Assembly (NCBI GenBank): GCA_035771175.1
Contig: CM069592.1
Coordinates: 42,339,995-42,403,994, forward strand
Source: Paratinospora sagittata
Lineage: Eukaryota; Streptophyta; Magnoliopsida; Ranunculales; Menispermaceae
Length of the DNA stretch: 64,000 nt
Reading direction: 5' to 3'
Within the stretch, counting starts at the first letter, position 1. Every line of letters starts with the position of its first letter. Below are positions 1 through 11,095 of this stretch, in pieces. Under the pieces are notes generated by a model. That model was not told the origin of the DNA and ran no database searches. It worked only from the letters and a program-made list of their open reading frames with translations. The translations under genes were made by a program, and so were the position numbers.

Positions 1-195
1 GGCTGGAGAACAGTCGGAACAGTCCGGACAGTCCCATTGGAGCGTAGAAGCTAAATCTGGCAGCGGCGAGAGGCAAGAAACGTGCCAAGGAGTGGCACAA
101 GTTTTACAGTGAAGTGTTTCTTCGTCGGAAGGCTTGATCTTGCAGAGCATGCACACACCGTCGCCGTCGCAGGGAAGTTGGCTATTGTGCACCAT
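1..195 (-). CDS. ORTH/VIM: ORTHRUS/VIM-type E3 ubiquitin ligase, N-terminal PHD finger (partial)
   Basis: The minus strand reads from ATG at 195 in one open frame to the window edge, giving 65 residues that begin MVHNSQLPCDGDGVCMLCK. The visible part is a C4HC3 PHD finger with ligands C15, C18, C30, C33, H38, C41, C56 and C59. The motif TPWHVSCL and the start context are those of ORTH/VIM proteins, which continue with RING, SRA and second RING domains and maintain CG methylation by binding hemimethylated DNA in the nucleus. Those later domains would lie outside the window, so only the family is assigned. The ATG at 195 is the only start upstream of the conserved segment. Confidence 0.85.
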   Translation of the reverse strand, partial: MVHNSQLPCDGDGVCMLCKIKPSDEETLHCKTCATPWHVSCLSPLPDLASTLQWDCPDCSDCSPA

Positions 196-2017
196 GGTGG
201 TGAAGATTAAAGCAGAGATTGAGATTTGGAGATTTGGAAATTTGGAGATTTGGAGGAAGTGAAGAAGAAAGAGAATGAATGGAAGAGTTGGGGAAGATTT
301 GAGATTTGAGAGAGATCAGAGAAGGCGGGGATTTGTGAAAAATATTTTGGGAAGGTGTTTGAATTTCCCTCCTGCGTATTTCAGAAATAAATTTTGGGAG
401 AAGTGACGTGGAAGGATCTTTCAGGGTTGGGTTTTTCCCACTTTTGTGATCATCTTGTATTCTTTGTTTGTTAAAATGCAAGTGAATATACCAAGGAGTT
501 TTAACGCTGTTACTGTCGTAGTAGTGCCCCACTTCTCTCCCTCTTTCATAAAATTAAAAGTAATATATATATAAGGAGTTGTGGTGCACAACCTTTTAAA
601 AATGTAAACAATTTGGAGGAACAAGGTTAATAGATATAAGAAATTGAATGAATGAGATGGAAGGGAAAGGAAAATTTATTTTAATATGCTAATCTTGGCC
701 CTGTTAAAAAATGTTTTTCTAATAAATTTGCATAAAATAAAATGATCTCAATTGTTGACTTGCCATTGCTGGTGATTTATGTATAGTTTTGAAAAGAAGA
801 AAATGCGAAAGTTGAATGATTTGGAAAAAAATACAAACGCGTAAATCACGCATGCTAGTGAGTTTCTTGTAGCATCAACGTTATCACCAATATTATCCAA
901 TAGTTTGTTTACGCATACAAAAGTGTCTTATCTACTTTATTTGGAAATATATATGTGTGTGTGACAAAAAATAAATCAAAACAACAATAATAACAGTGTA
1001 CGTAACTTTGTTACACTGTCAATTTATCAGTTTTTACGTTATAGTGATTTTAAAACATGAAATGTTGTTTGGCATTTTATGTTTGACAATAGTATTTAAT
1101 TTTTTTACTTTGACAATATAAGTATTTTTTGTTTTGTATAATTCACCCAATTTTAGACACACCAATGCACTATGATACGGTACGTACCATGTTATGAATT
1201 TAATGTTCGCAACCTTGTAAACACTATTTATCGCAATTAAATTAACACAATTATCTTATTTAATTATTTATACAGGGAAATCAAGTACATTGTTATATAT
1301 TTTTAAAGGCTTTATTAATTATTATTTTTTTAATTATCAGGATTTCGGCGTCTATGTGATATTCTCATTCCGCTTCGTGACGAGACTAATCCACATGTAT
1401 CGAGGTAACTGTCGTGCGTCGAAATGAGAATATTTTTCAACAAATTTTTTTGCATTCATAAAGATTCGAAATTGAGACTTCTTACTTAAATGACCAAGGC
1501 TTCTTCCACCCAAGCCAACTCTCGTTGGTACTTCTAGTCTAAAGCAATAAATTACAAAAAAACATTGTTTTTCCCAGATAATAAGAACATCGCTAACATA
1601 TATTTGACAATATTTTTACTTGTATTGATATTTATCATGAAAAGGTGAAAATGATTCTAGTCTTTTTATATGTCCTATAAGAAAACATTAGCCCATTTAA
1701 CTAACTCAATAACAAAAAAAAAATCTTAGTCGCCAAATATACACAAACCTTCATTTATACTATAATGACACATTTGGCGCATGGGATAACATGTGATTAG
1801 ACTAAATATAGTTAAAATCTTATGTTTAGAGGCAAGGCGAGGTGAGATACTCACCTTATCGTTTTATCCCACTCCTTTTTCTCTTTTTTTAAAAAAAAAA
1901 AATTTAGCAAGTTTTGCGATTTTGCAAATCAATTTTTTTTAATTCAATTTCAAACACGCCACTAGACACATAATTACTCTATTTTTGATAACAGATATCT
2001 TGCGGAGAACCGAGATT
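196..2017. other. Intergenic DNA, upstream of the ORTH/VIM gene
   Basis: The first 250 bases are the probable 5' leader and promoter of the minus-strand ORTH/VIM gene and hold short direct repeats built on GAGATTTG. The rest is AT-rich. A stretch near 1340-1540 has higher GC and looks like a decayed repeat, but I cannot classify it. The open frames here have no recognisable similarity and biased composition. No coding gene is supported. Confidence 0.6.
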
Positions 2018-2089
2018 GCCGTCCGTGGAAATCGAACCCATGACCACACGGTTAAAAGCCGTGCGCTCTACAGACTGAGCTAGGACGGC
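2018..2089 (-). tRNA. tRNA-Lys (anticodon UUU), possibly a decaying copy
   Basis: The reverse complement folds into a 72-nt cloverleaf. The acceptor stem has seven perfect pairs (GCCGTCC/GGACGGC), the D stem is GCTC/GAGC, and the anticodon stem CACGG/CCGTG encloses loop CTTTTAA with anticodon TTT. The T loop is TTCGATT. Several conserved positions are altered: the D loop reads AGTCTGTA instead of a loop with GG, the T stem has one A-C mismatch, and the closing pair next to the T loop is G-T instead of G-C. It is clearly a tRNA-Lys gene by descent; whether it still makes a functional tRNA is doubtful. Confidence 0.75.
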
Positions 2090-2562
2090 ATTGCATGCTA
2101 TGTTTATGTCTATTTCTTAACTATTTCTGATTTTAGAATTTAAAGAAAATAAAATTTCAATTAAATATTCGAAAAAAAATATTTTCACATTTTCTCATGG
2201 GCCAAATATCAGTTACTTAACTTTAAAAAAAATTAAAAAATCAGTTACATTTTAAAAAAATATTAACCAGCAAATCAAAACAAACAAGAAAAAGTTTATT
2301 TAATTTTAGAATTTGAGTTAGGGGTCAAAAATGGATGCTACGTGGCGAGCTTAAAGACGCTAATAAGTCACACAAGCGTCCCGTGGGTCCGCGACACGTG
2401 TGTTAAATGCGTTGCATATGTCAAAAACACACGCAATTTCCATAGTCACCCCACCTGTTATTCTGTTTTCGTTCTTGCGCGAGTGGCTTTAAATTTTGGG
2501 AGAGAGAAATAAAAGAACAGAAAACGGGCAGAGAAGAAACCCTAGGCAAAGAGCACGAGAAG
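2090..2562. other. Promoter and 5' leader region of the Rieske gene
   Basis: AT-rich DNA containing a TGGGCC-type motif (2199-2204), common in promoters of plant mitochondrial and ribosomal genes, and a telo-box close to the start codon. No other gene is visible. Transcription start not determined. Confidence 0.5.
2537..2545 (+). promoter_or_regulatory. Telo-box (AAACCCTAG) in the Rieske 5' leader
   Basis: AAACCCTAG lies 18 bases before the Rieske ATG. Telo-boxes near the start of housekeeping genes, often with TGGGCC motifs, are known in plants to drive expression in dividing cells. Assignment rests on motif and position only. Confidence 0.5.
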
Positions 2563-5500
2563 ATGTTGAGAGTTGCGGGAAGGAGGCTCTCTTGTATGTT
2601 ATGGCGGTCGAGCCAGACCGCCTCGTCCATGATCTCGAGAAATATGATCAACGGAGATTCAATCTCTGATGAATCCAGATCTCTCTCTCATCACTATGAG
2701 TTCTCATCCAGATCGCCTCTCTTTCATCCGTTTAGAGGTTATGATTTTATCCGAGCTTTCTCTTAGATTCACTCTGTCTCTATTTGTTTTTCGTATTTTT
2801 GATGAATTCTTCGGTGATTGGTTTTGTTGCATTTTGGGATTTTATCTGTTAATTTTATAAAGAAATTTATTTTATTTTATTTTGTATTTTTGATCTGATT
2901 GTCTCAGATTTTTTAGCTAATTAGATCTGTGTGCGAAGCTTGGAATAGTTGTGTATTAGGGCTAAAAGTATATAATTTGATGCCATCTCTATATATCCTC
3001 ACTTGATTTGATGAGGCCTATCTGATTAGGTTAGGCAGCTGTGGGATTGGCGTCTTAAAAATCTGAATCTCGTTGGGTTTGAGCCGTGGCAATGTAATTT
3101 AGAGAGGAGGTATTTCTTGTCACCATTGTTTGTGGTGTCTGTTTAATAAATTGTAATATTTCTTCCAATTCTTTTAGAGATAGGATTTATAATTCCGCGG
3201 TGGTTGAAATTCCTTGATACTTCTATTACTTTTTCTCGTTGAACACCGATCATTTGAATGGATTTGCCGCTAAACTTTCTTTTTCAAACAAAAATGTTTG
3301 TTTATACATTTTGGTGAGCGTCTTATGTCAGATAAATGGATTTGTAACGATAAATTGCAGGTTGAATGTCCTGAAAATGTCAGGGAAAGACTGCAAAGGA
3401 TTGGATTGTTATATTTGGAACATATCTAAATATGCTTTCCATGGTCTTACATAGCATTATAATGAAGATACTCCTACAAGGCCAAAACCAACATACCTCC
3501 AACCTCCCCCCCTAAAGATCCAAAAATAGAAAAACAATGGAAAAAAAGAAAGATGCCATCAAAAAGAAGGCATAACAATTAAGCAATAATTGGTCACTAT
3601 TAACTACCGGACTCTAAAGTAGTTTGAAATTTTGCATTCAAAAGTGACTAATTAAAATGCTACATTTTTTAGCAGGAAGATATTATTTGAGTCACCGATT
3701 TGATTAGGTGCTTTGTGGGAGCTTGTCCTTTGAGATACTTGGGGTTGTCAAGGGGGATGACTTGTTAAGGTTTTTGGATCCATAGATAGGATGATGTCTA
3801 CGAGGACTGATGGTTAGAAAAGAAGGTTTTTTTTTTTCCTATTTTTTTCTAGACCTCCCAATAGTCCATGTTATCAGCCCTCTTGGCTTACTATCTTCCT
3901 CCCTTGTTTTGAGTTTTAGTTGGCATTACTAAGTTTATTGAGGATATGATGTGTGATTTTCTATGGAAAGGTAAAGATGGGAAACTCATCAAGAATAAAC
4001 ATGGGCTCTCGAGTAACAATTGGGATGTAGGTTTGATTATTAGAGATTCCTTTAATAGTCCTTGGAAGTTTATTGGGCCAATGTAACCTCTTTTCTTGAT
4101 ATTTACGCTTGGTGATAGGTCCATTATTAGATTTTGGGAAGATGCTTGACGTGGTGAGGAGGCCTTCATATTCTCATTAATTTCCCTATAACTCTGTTTT
4201 CCTTTTCTATGAAAAATCAATTTCTTCATTCCATCACTACTCTACTCTAACATCTCTAGTGGAAACCACCTTCGATGAGATTTCCAATTTTCGTCAAGAC
4301 CTACTTAATATAGAGGTGGACAAGTTGGTTGCTGCTCTTTGGAAGGCTAGAAGGTATACAAATTTCTAGTTGGTGGTACAGAAGGGAGATTTAGGCTCAT
4401 GACGTATTCGGGCTTTACAATTGCAAATCGTTTTTTCATTATTTGATTGGTCACTCACTTTTGTCCTTTTTCTTTCTTTGGAAGACCGAAATTCCGTCTA
4501 AGTTCAAGTTTTCAATGGTTTCTGTGGTGGTGAGTGATTTTTAATAGAAAAGGAATTTAGTTTAGTATATTGATGTGTTTGAAGCTGGCGTATGGATCAT
4601 GCTAGTGTCACTCCCATTGCTTTGAAAGCCAATTTGGTGGGAGATAAGGGGGCCATATTTTCATGCCTTAGCCATCTCCAAATTGTGTGTAGATGACTTC
4701 ATTGAGCTTTAGTATGTATTGGCATGTAGGCAACTTCAATCCTTGATCTTTAATGGTTTAGTGTGATATATTTTCTATTATAACATGTTTCAAGTTTCCA
4801 ACCATTACATTACTATAGTTGCTGCCATTCAGTGTCTGAATGGCTAAGAGGTTGGGTAGCATTAGTTTAATTCTGGTGTTGTTTTGGTCTGCTTTATGTC
4901 TTTTGTTTCTGTGCTGTCTTATGAATCTGCTGGTGCTGCAGTAGCAATTGATGTAATCTCATGAGCATGTCTCATGCTCTTTTTGTTGTTCCTTTTTAGT
5001 TATTAATATAAATCCATTTGTCTCTTCTCAAAAAAAAAAAAAAAAAAAAAAGACCAAGCCTTCTCTTTGTTTTTTCCCAAGTTATTTATGATAATTTTCT
5101 TTTAGACTACCAAAAATATGAATGTTAAGATGGATGTATTGTAAAACCTTGAAAGATAAAATTAGAGATGAAATTATTAGAGAAATAGTTGAAGCAGCCC
5201 CAATTCTAGATTATGAGAGAAAATTGATTAAAAGAAAGGGCTTAGACACATACAATAAAGACCATTAAATGCATCAGTTAGGAAGAGTGACCTGTTGACA
5301 ATGAATATTAGTGGTGGAGGCAGAGAAAGACCTAGAGTAATATGGATAGAGAATTAAGCAGGATGTCACTACTTTTAATATGATAGTCAACCCTTGATAG
5401 AGCGGAATGTAGTCATGTACGAAATGAATTTATGTAGCAAATTCCATGTAGTTGGGGGAAACTTTGTCGAGTATAGTAAATTTTCTTTTAGACTAATTTC

Positions 5501-6577
5501 TGCATGCTGATTGATGATGCGTGGTGCTTTGTTGCTTTGCATCTCTTCTAAAGTTTTATGATGTGACATGTGCTTTTCTTGGCTTATGCTAGTTGGGCAC
5601 CCCAAAAAAAAAAAAAAACCCTTTTTGTTGTTCAATGCCATAATTATGGGCCTATGGGGTAGGTTTCATTAGTTGTCACCTGGATGGAAGGAGAGCCTGT
5701 GGAACTTACTTTATTCCTCAAGTTTTTTTGAAAAGTATAAATTGTTAAAGACAGAAGGATTTGAGAGATTTCCATGTCTCTAAAGTATATAGCAATCTTT
5801 TCTCTTTCTCTCTCCTGCAAGTCTCAAAGTACATTGCAAATTGCCTTTTGTTTGCTTGGATTTCGAATGGTTAGTGTTGATAATATCTCTCTCACTTTCT
5901 TACTCTGTGGTAAATGTTTGATATATGCTCCAGGATTTGCCTCTGAAGCTCTTACTCCAAGAGATGATTTTGGGATGATATCTGACCTACCAGCAACTGA
6001 AGCGGCTGTGAAGAACCCAACCTCAAAAATTCTGTATGATGAGCACAACCATGAGAGATTCCCCCCTGGAGATCCAAGCAAGAGGGCATTTGCTTACTTC
6101 GTGTTAACGGGTGGAAGGTTTGTTTATGCGTCTCTCGTTCGTCTCCTCATCCTAAAGTTTGTGCTGAGTATGTCTGCTAGCAAGGATGTGCTTGCTCTGG
6201 CCTCTCTTGAGGTAGACCTCTCCAACATTGAGCCTGGATCCACTGTGACCGTCAAGTGGCGTGGGAAACCAGTCTTTATCAGGCGCCGGACTGAAGATGA
6301 CATCAATTTGGCCAACAGTGTCGATGTGGGATCCCTTCGTCACCCACAGCAGGATTCGGAGAGGGTTAAAAACCCTGAATGGCTTGTTGTTATTGGAGTT
6401 TGCACACATCTTGGATGCATCCCACTTCCAAATGCTGGTGATTTTGGTGGGTGGTTTTGCCCATGCCATGGATCCCACTATGACATCTCTGGCAGGATAA
6501 GAAAGGGCCCTGCTCCATTCAACCTGGAAGTACCAACATACAGTTTCATGGATGAGAACAAGCTATTGGTTGGTTGA
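2563..6577 (+). CDS. UCR1: Mitochondrial cytochrome b-c1 complex subunit Rieske
   Basis: Two exons, 2563-2737 and 5934-6577, joined in phase 1 at AGAG|GTTATG and CTCCAG|GATT, encode 272 residues, the usual length for plant Rieske proteins. Residues 1 to about 60 are a Ser/Arg-rich mitochondrial presequence starting [11 protein letters not shown] membrane helix follows around [20 protein letters not shown]. The C-terminal domain carries the 2Fe-2S ligands in CTHLGC (C215, H217) and CPCHGS (C234, H237), and C220 and C236 form the conserved disulfide. The protein moves electrons from ubiquinol to cytochrome c1 in complex III of the inner membrane. The 3.2-kb intron holds two LINE fragments. The gene ends convergently with the SEC14-like gene. 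An alternative reading straight upstream of 5934 would lack the presequence and is rejected. Confidence 0.95.
3680..5051 (+). mobile_element. Degenerate L1-type LINE, 3' half, in the Rieske intron
   Basis: Broken translations in shifting frames match the last part of an L1-type reverse transcriptase and the following zf-RVT region: a YLGL-like stretch near 3735, then [12 protein letters not shown] at about 3938-3975 and [16 protein letters not shown] at about 4100-4150. A run of about 21 A residues at 5030-5051 forms the poly(A) tail, which fixes the orientation as that of the host gene. The left edge is approximate and no target-site duplication was found. It is dead, with many stops and frameshifts. 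Confidence 0.7.
5085..5365 (+). mobile_element. RTE-type LINE 3' fragment in the Rieske intron
   Basis: A short run of broken frames gives [28 protein letters not shown] and [11 protein letters not shown]. These match the end of plant RTE-class ORFs, where a conserved block of the type 'RWM..KTRKDKIRNE.IR..VGVAPI....' is followed by a GRGRPKKTW block. It lies directly after the L1 poly(A) tail and is a separate insertion or remnant. Boundaries are approximate. Confidence 0.55.
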
Positions 6578-7511
6578 GAATTGTTGGGATTCAATTCCTG
6601 AGGAAATAGAGAGTATTGGTCCTCAGGCTTTTTTATTTAAACAGACGCAAGACAATTTTGCTGATAATCCTTTTGCTTTGGCTGAATGCTTATTTAAGCT
6701 GAATATTCATCTGATGCCAGTATTGCCTGGCAATGAATTCTGAATAACTCCAGGTGGCCTTGGGTGCTTCACATCTTCTTGATAGTGTTGGAGGCTACTT
6801 ATGATTAAACTGGTATTTTGCAACCCTTGAACAGGACTTTTGTAGCTAATTCCATAAGATTGAATGAAGATGCTTGGACATCAAGGATGATGATAATGCC
6901 GAAACTATATGTTGAACTTATTATTTACTTTTCGATTACATGGATGACCTCTTCTTTTTCTTTTTACACGTCAAGGCCCTTCTGATGGTTAATTCTTGTT
7001 CATACGCTGCGAGTTGGTAGTATTAAAGTTACAAAACAAAATGTAGTGGTTTCGATTTACCAAGAAAGAACACAAGATAAGATGTTAAGAGTCAACTAGC
7101 TCGAAGGACAATATACAAGTAACTACATAAGCACAAGGCAGGAATTGGCTTGTGAGAAATGTGGATCGGTTGCATTAGATCACACACGATAAATCCGTGC
7201 ACCCTAGAACTTGATTAAAAACTAATAAAAGATGTTGCTTTATGTATGGTTGAATGATGAGTGTGATTTATCTAGTCAAATGGTTGTGATAACTAGCATG
7301 ACAATATTAGGAATCAAGATTCAAGTCCTAGGCCACGTTGTTAAAATCTGCTTCTACATCCAACACTTACAGATGATAAATTGTGTTATTATTAGGTGAC
7401 AGTAGCACTTGTCTTTTATTAATTGAACTAACATGATTTTGACAAACAACTTGAAAATCATAGTTCTCACAAGACATATTTATGCGTTTGCGTGTCTCAA
7501 ATACGACATTC
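6578..7511. other. Convergent intergenic region between Rieske and SEC14-like genes
   Basis: Holds the 3' untranslated regions of two genes that end towards each other. AT-rich, no coding potential and no repeat that I recognise. Confidence 0.6.
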
Positions 7512-8444
7512 TCATTTGTATGCATCTTGGATGGCCACTAGAGGCAGTTTACCACCATAAATTTCTGGGAGCTGATCCTCATTGATGTCTTGCAAAAGTG
7601 TTGATTTCAGGTTCTTGTTCTCAACGAACACGATCTAAATCACAGTGTCAATTACGCAAGTTAGTTAACAACGATAAGGCTTAGCAATATGTATATATAT
7701 ATGCAAATGAAACATTCAGAATTCAGGGGTGACATGTTGCAGGCAAATGATGTTTTTCAATTCCGTTTATTTTCAATATACGTTATATTTCTCCGTATAG
7801 TAATGGATAAACGATTTATTTATTTATTTATTATATCATGAAAAATTCATAACTATTGATGCCATTTTCATGTTGTGGTTACTCTCATGAGCATTTTAAA
7901 GTGAATGAACAACACGCAAGCAGAGCAAAGTTTTTCAGATTACCTTTTTCTTTGAATTGTCATCGATAAAGGGGTATATAAGCTTCCATGCCGTCATAAA
8001 TATGAGAGGAACATGAATTATGAACAACTTTCCAAGCCTCTCTGGGTAGCATTCCTGCCAGTAACAATTTTTTTTTTTTGAAAAGCCAGTACCAAAAATT
8101 TTACTGTGAATATCCAAAAAAATTGTGATGTCAAGGCTTATGGTGAAAAGGAAAACCTGCAAGACTGATACACCTCCAATGTATCCACGTAAATCAAAGT
8201 TCGAAAACCCCCACCCTTGAAGATCAACAATTGCAATGAACTTTTCATGCCCCCTTGGTAAACTGCAAATCCAAGTTCAATATTTAGTATAATTTTACAG
8301 CTTGGAACTTCTACTTGAGAAATGAAGCACTTATATGTAAGCACCACCCTTCTGAGACGTATGAACATAGCATAAATCTTGAACCTCCAAGAGGACTCAC
8401 TAAATTAAGAAGAAACAAGAGGACTCACTAAATTAAGAAGAAAT

Positions 8445-8475
<31 letters not shown>

Positions 8476-9861
8476 GGCAGTGAATCAAGATGATAATAAA
8501 TAGAAAACGAGTTACCTTGCACATATTTTGTCAAGGCAGAACACCATAAGTCCTGAAATGAAAAGAAGTGCCTGATTATTCAGTGAAATGGTCGAGGGGA
8601 ATACTTCTAATGAATCTAGTGACACTAACATGCAAAAACAATGAAATTATCCACGCGAGAAACTTACGCTTAAATTGTTCTACGCCATCTTTTCCTGTAG
8701 TAGGAATATGTCTGCTGGCAAGAATGACTGATACTGATCGTCCTATTCTGTCATATCCTTGCAGAAATACCTTCTTCTGGCCTAGTTCGTGTTCTACCTC
8801 TGATTCAGAAATAAAACCTTTTGGAATAAATTCTTGCCTCCATTTTAGGTACTTGAGGAGTAAGGCAGATGCCTTTTTGATATCCAGATCACGGGCACGC
8901 AGAAATCTTCTGATCATCAGATCATCCACATCCTGCACAAAGAGCATCAATTATCGAGTATCTTCTGACAGTTATATTTTTTTGGTGATCAGGACATTAG
9001 ATCTTTATTTTTAAGTGATGAAGGGAGGTAAGGATTGAAAATAAAAAAGTAATGGGGAATAGTTCCTTCTAAAATCAGAGTCTAACAGATCTACCTTCAT
9101 CAAAGTGTTAAAAACTGAAGTTCCCATCTTTATGATTGTAGTTAAATTGGAAATTCATATTTGTTTAGTTCATGAAGTTCTATAACTTACTTAGCATTAA
9201 GAAATTGACCAGATAGAGCATGTATATGTGGAAGGACCAGTATTTTGTAAAGTAGCTCTGACAATTTTTTTTTTTTTTTGGATCTTGATTGGAGAAATGG
9301 TTTCAGACATCTAGAAAATTTCTCCTTGAGTTCAAAGTGATCAAGAACAGTACAAAATCCTTATTACTTTTAATTCTTTTTGTTCATGATATCCATAAAA
9401 CTTTTCATGATGATTGCAGAAATATAAGATTCATGGTTTTTCATCAATCCACAAAGTCATTCTTTAAAAGAAAAAAAGCTTATTTATGAAGAAAAGGGTG
9501 CTCTAAAATGTGAACATAAACTACTAATTAAGAGACGAAAATGGAAATTGGAAGAAAAGTCAAGCAAGTGATGATCAAGCAAGGTAAGTACATTATTTCT
9601 TTAGTGAGAGTGACAATGTATAAGAAATCAACATCACATAGGAGTTAAAACATTGGAAAAAAATTATCAAATGAGAACATAAAATATTGTGTTAAAAACC
9701 AAAATAACACGGAAAATGACCAGAACAAATTATAAAGGAGACACCTTTGCACTAGGATCTTGTGTCTCAACTTGGATTCTCATAAGACCCACTTTCTTTT
9801 TCTCCATTTCATCAGCACTATCTAAGACATCCATTACTCCTTCAGCCTTCTCTTTCTCCAT
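7512..9861 (-). CDS. SEC14-like CRAL-TRIO lipid-transfer protein
   Basis: Six exons on the minus strand, 9745-9861, 8668-8932, 8516-8552, 8157-8262, 7944-8054 and 7512-7634, all with GT-AG borders and matching phases, give 252 residues. That is the length of the small Arabidopsis Sec14p-like protein At1g14820, as I recall it. An N-terminal CRAL-TRIO-N helix region (MIRRFLRARDLDIKKA) leads into the lipid-binding domain with FIAIVDLQGWG, YPERLGKLFIIHVP and a C-terminal LPEIYGGKLP. Such proteins bind and transfer phosphoinositides or other hydrophobic ligands in the cytosol; the ligand here is unknown. The ATG at 9861 is chosen because it gives the family length; an in-frame upstream extension has no support. 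The AAAC-side exon 3 of 37 bases is easily missed by gene finders. Confidence 0.9.
8388..8474. repeat. 28-bp tandem duplication followed by (AC)11 and (AT) microsatellite
   Basis: A 28-base unit beginning CAAGAGGACTCAC occurs twice in a row (8388-8415, 8416-8443) and runs into (AC)11 and a short AT run. All lie in the intron between exons 3 and 4 of the SEC14-like gene, 42 bases before exon 3. Confidence 0.9.
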
Positions 9862-10145
9862 TGTTATCTTACCTGAAGCTCCAACTAAGAATAAAGAAAA
9901 AAAAGAGCAAGAACAAAAGACCTGGTAATTATGTTCCAACAGCAAAAGCACCTACCATATGTACCAGAACAGACCTATTAATTATATATGCATAAATTAC
10001 ATGTACAAAAAGTACCTAATAGTTACAAAGGCCTGAAGTATAGTCTCAATTTCAGAGTATTTAATCTTGAGATTGCTGTTTAACAACCAGATAAGACCCC
10101 AAAGATTTCTCCCCAAAACACAAGTTTGATAAATGTGTGTTGAAA

Positions 10146-10333
10146 AACCAATGCTTGGATGGCTGAGTGGCTTGGCGCTCTCTCTCATGAAACGAGATCA
10201 CGAGTTCGACTTCCGTTTTATCAACGTTGGCCACTGAGGTGTCTCCCGCTCGATTTTGCTAAGGGCTTAAGTGGATTAGTCTAGCCGAAGGTCCAGATAC
10301 CACTAAGTTGTCAAAATAAAAATAAAAATATGG
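10146..10333 (+). mobile_element. tRNA-derived SINE with 9-bp target-site duplication
   Basis: The head carries RNA polymerase III promoter boxes: A box TGGCTGAGTGG at 10160-10170 and a B box GTTCGACTTC at 10204-10213, one position off consensus, about 33 bases apart. The body ends in an A-rich tail built on AATAAAAAT. The 9 bases GTGTTGAAA occur immediately before (10137-10145) and after (10334-10342) the element, as expected of a LINE-mobilised insertion. The head resembles a tRNA with a GGCTGAGTGG D-arm (Leu or Ser type). Confidence 0.8.
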
Positions 10334-10784
10334 GTGTTGAAAGACTCAACTACCCATCACTTTCGTGGGTACATTATCATAAATACATGTTATGAGTCAT
10401 AAAAATATTGCCCCAACACAGCTCAATGATCATGTGCATTGCATGGTAATGTAAATGTAACAGTTTTAAGAACTCCTAGCTATTTCCCTTTAACAACAGG
10501 AAAAAACTAAGAATTTACTTGCAGAGCATCTCCAAATTACCAACTTAATTTCCTGCCAAGAAGTAAGAATCCAGGACCTTAATTTCTTGTGTTTGTGAGC
10601 CAGATTACTAGCCATTGGGTTCATGAATAGCCAATTTAGAACATACAGCAAATAAATTCTGATAATTGTGGTTTTTCGCTAGAAGGCGTCGAATCTCAAT
10701 TTGTACCGACGTAAATTTAGTCTCAACTTAGTCACTTTTAATGTGAGGTTTTTACTTAAGAAGGCCATGATATTACTATAGATG

Positions 10785-11095
10785 CGTTTGGTAGCTGAGA
10801 ACATGATAATTCTCTGAGAAAATATGTAATTTTTCTGAATTTTTTTTTATTTTTTATTTCAGTAGTTTGCAAAAGAGCTAGAAACTAGAAAGGCCCCATA
10901 ATTTCTCATGAAGGGGTAGGAAAAAATATCATCTTTTTATAACTAAATTTAGAAAGTTATAACTCTAAGATTGAATAACCAACAATCATGAGGAGAACAT
11001 TTTCTTGCGTCCAACCAAACAATTATAAGAGAACTTGTCAAGAAAATGTTATTTTCTCAAGAAAAACTTTTTTTGCGACAAACACAAAGAAACAT
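10785..11095. mobile_element. Candidate old MITE
   Basis: The left end reads TGCGTTTGGTAGCTGAGAA and the right end has ATTTTCTCAAGAAAAAC then GCGACAAACAC, giving imperfect inverted ends of the TGCGTTTGG type common in plant hAT-like MITEs. Inner sequence is AT-rich and non-coding. No clean target duplication was found and the ends are decayed. Confidence 0.3.

Noticed and set aside
5774..5933. In-frame extension upstream of the Rieske exon 2
   Set aside because: It reads intron sequence before a clean CAG acceptor, and the spliced product restores the family length and presequence.
9862..9951. N-terminal extension of the SEC14-like protein, containing CAG|GTAAG
   Set aside because: The family length of 252 residues is reached from the ATG at 9861; the donor-like motif has no partner exon.
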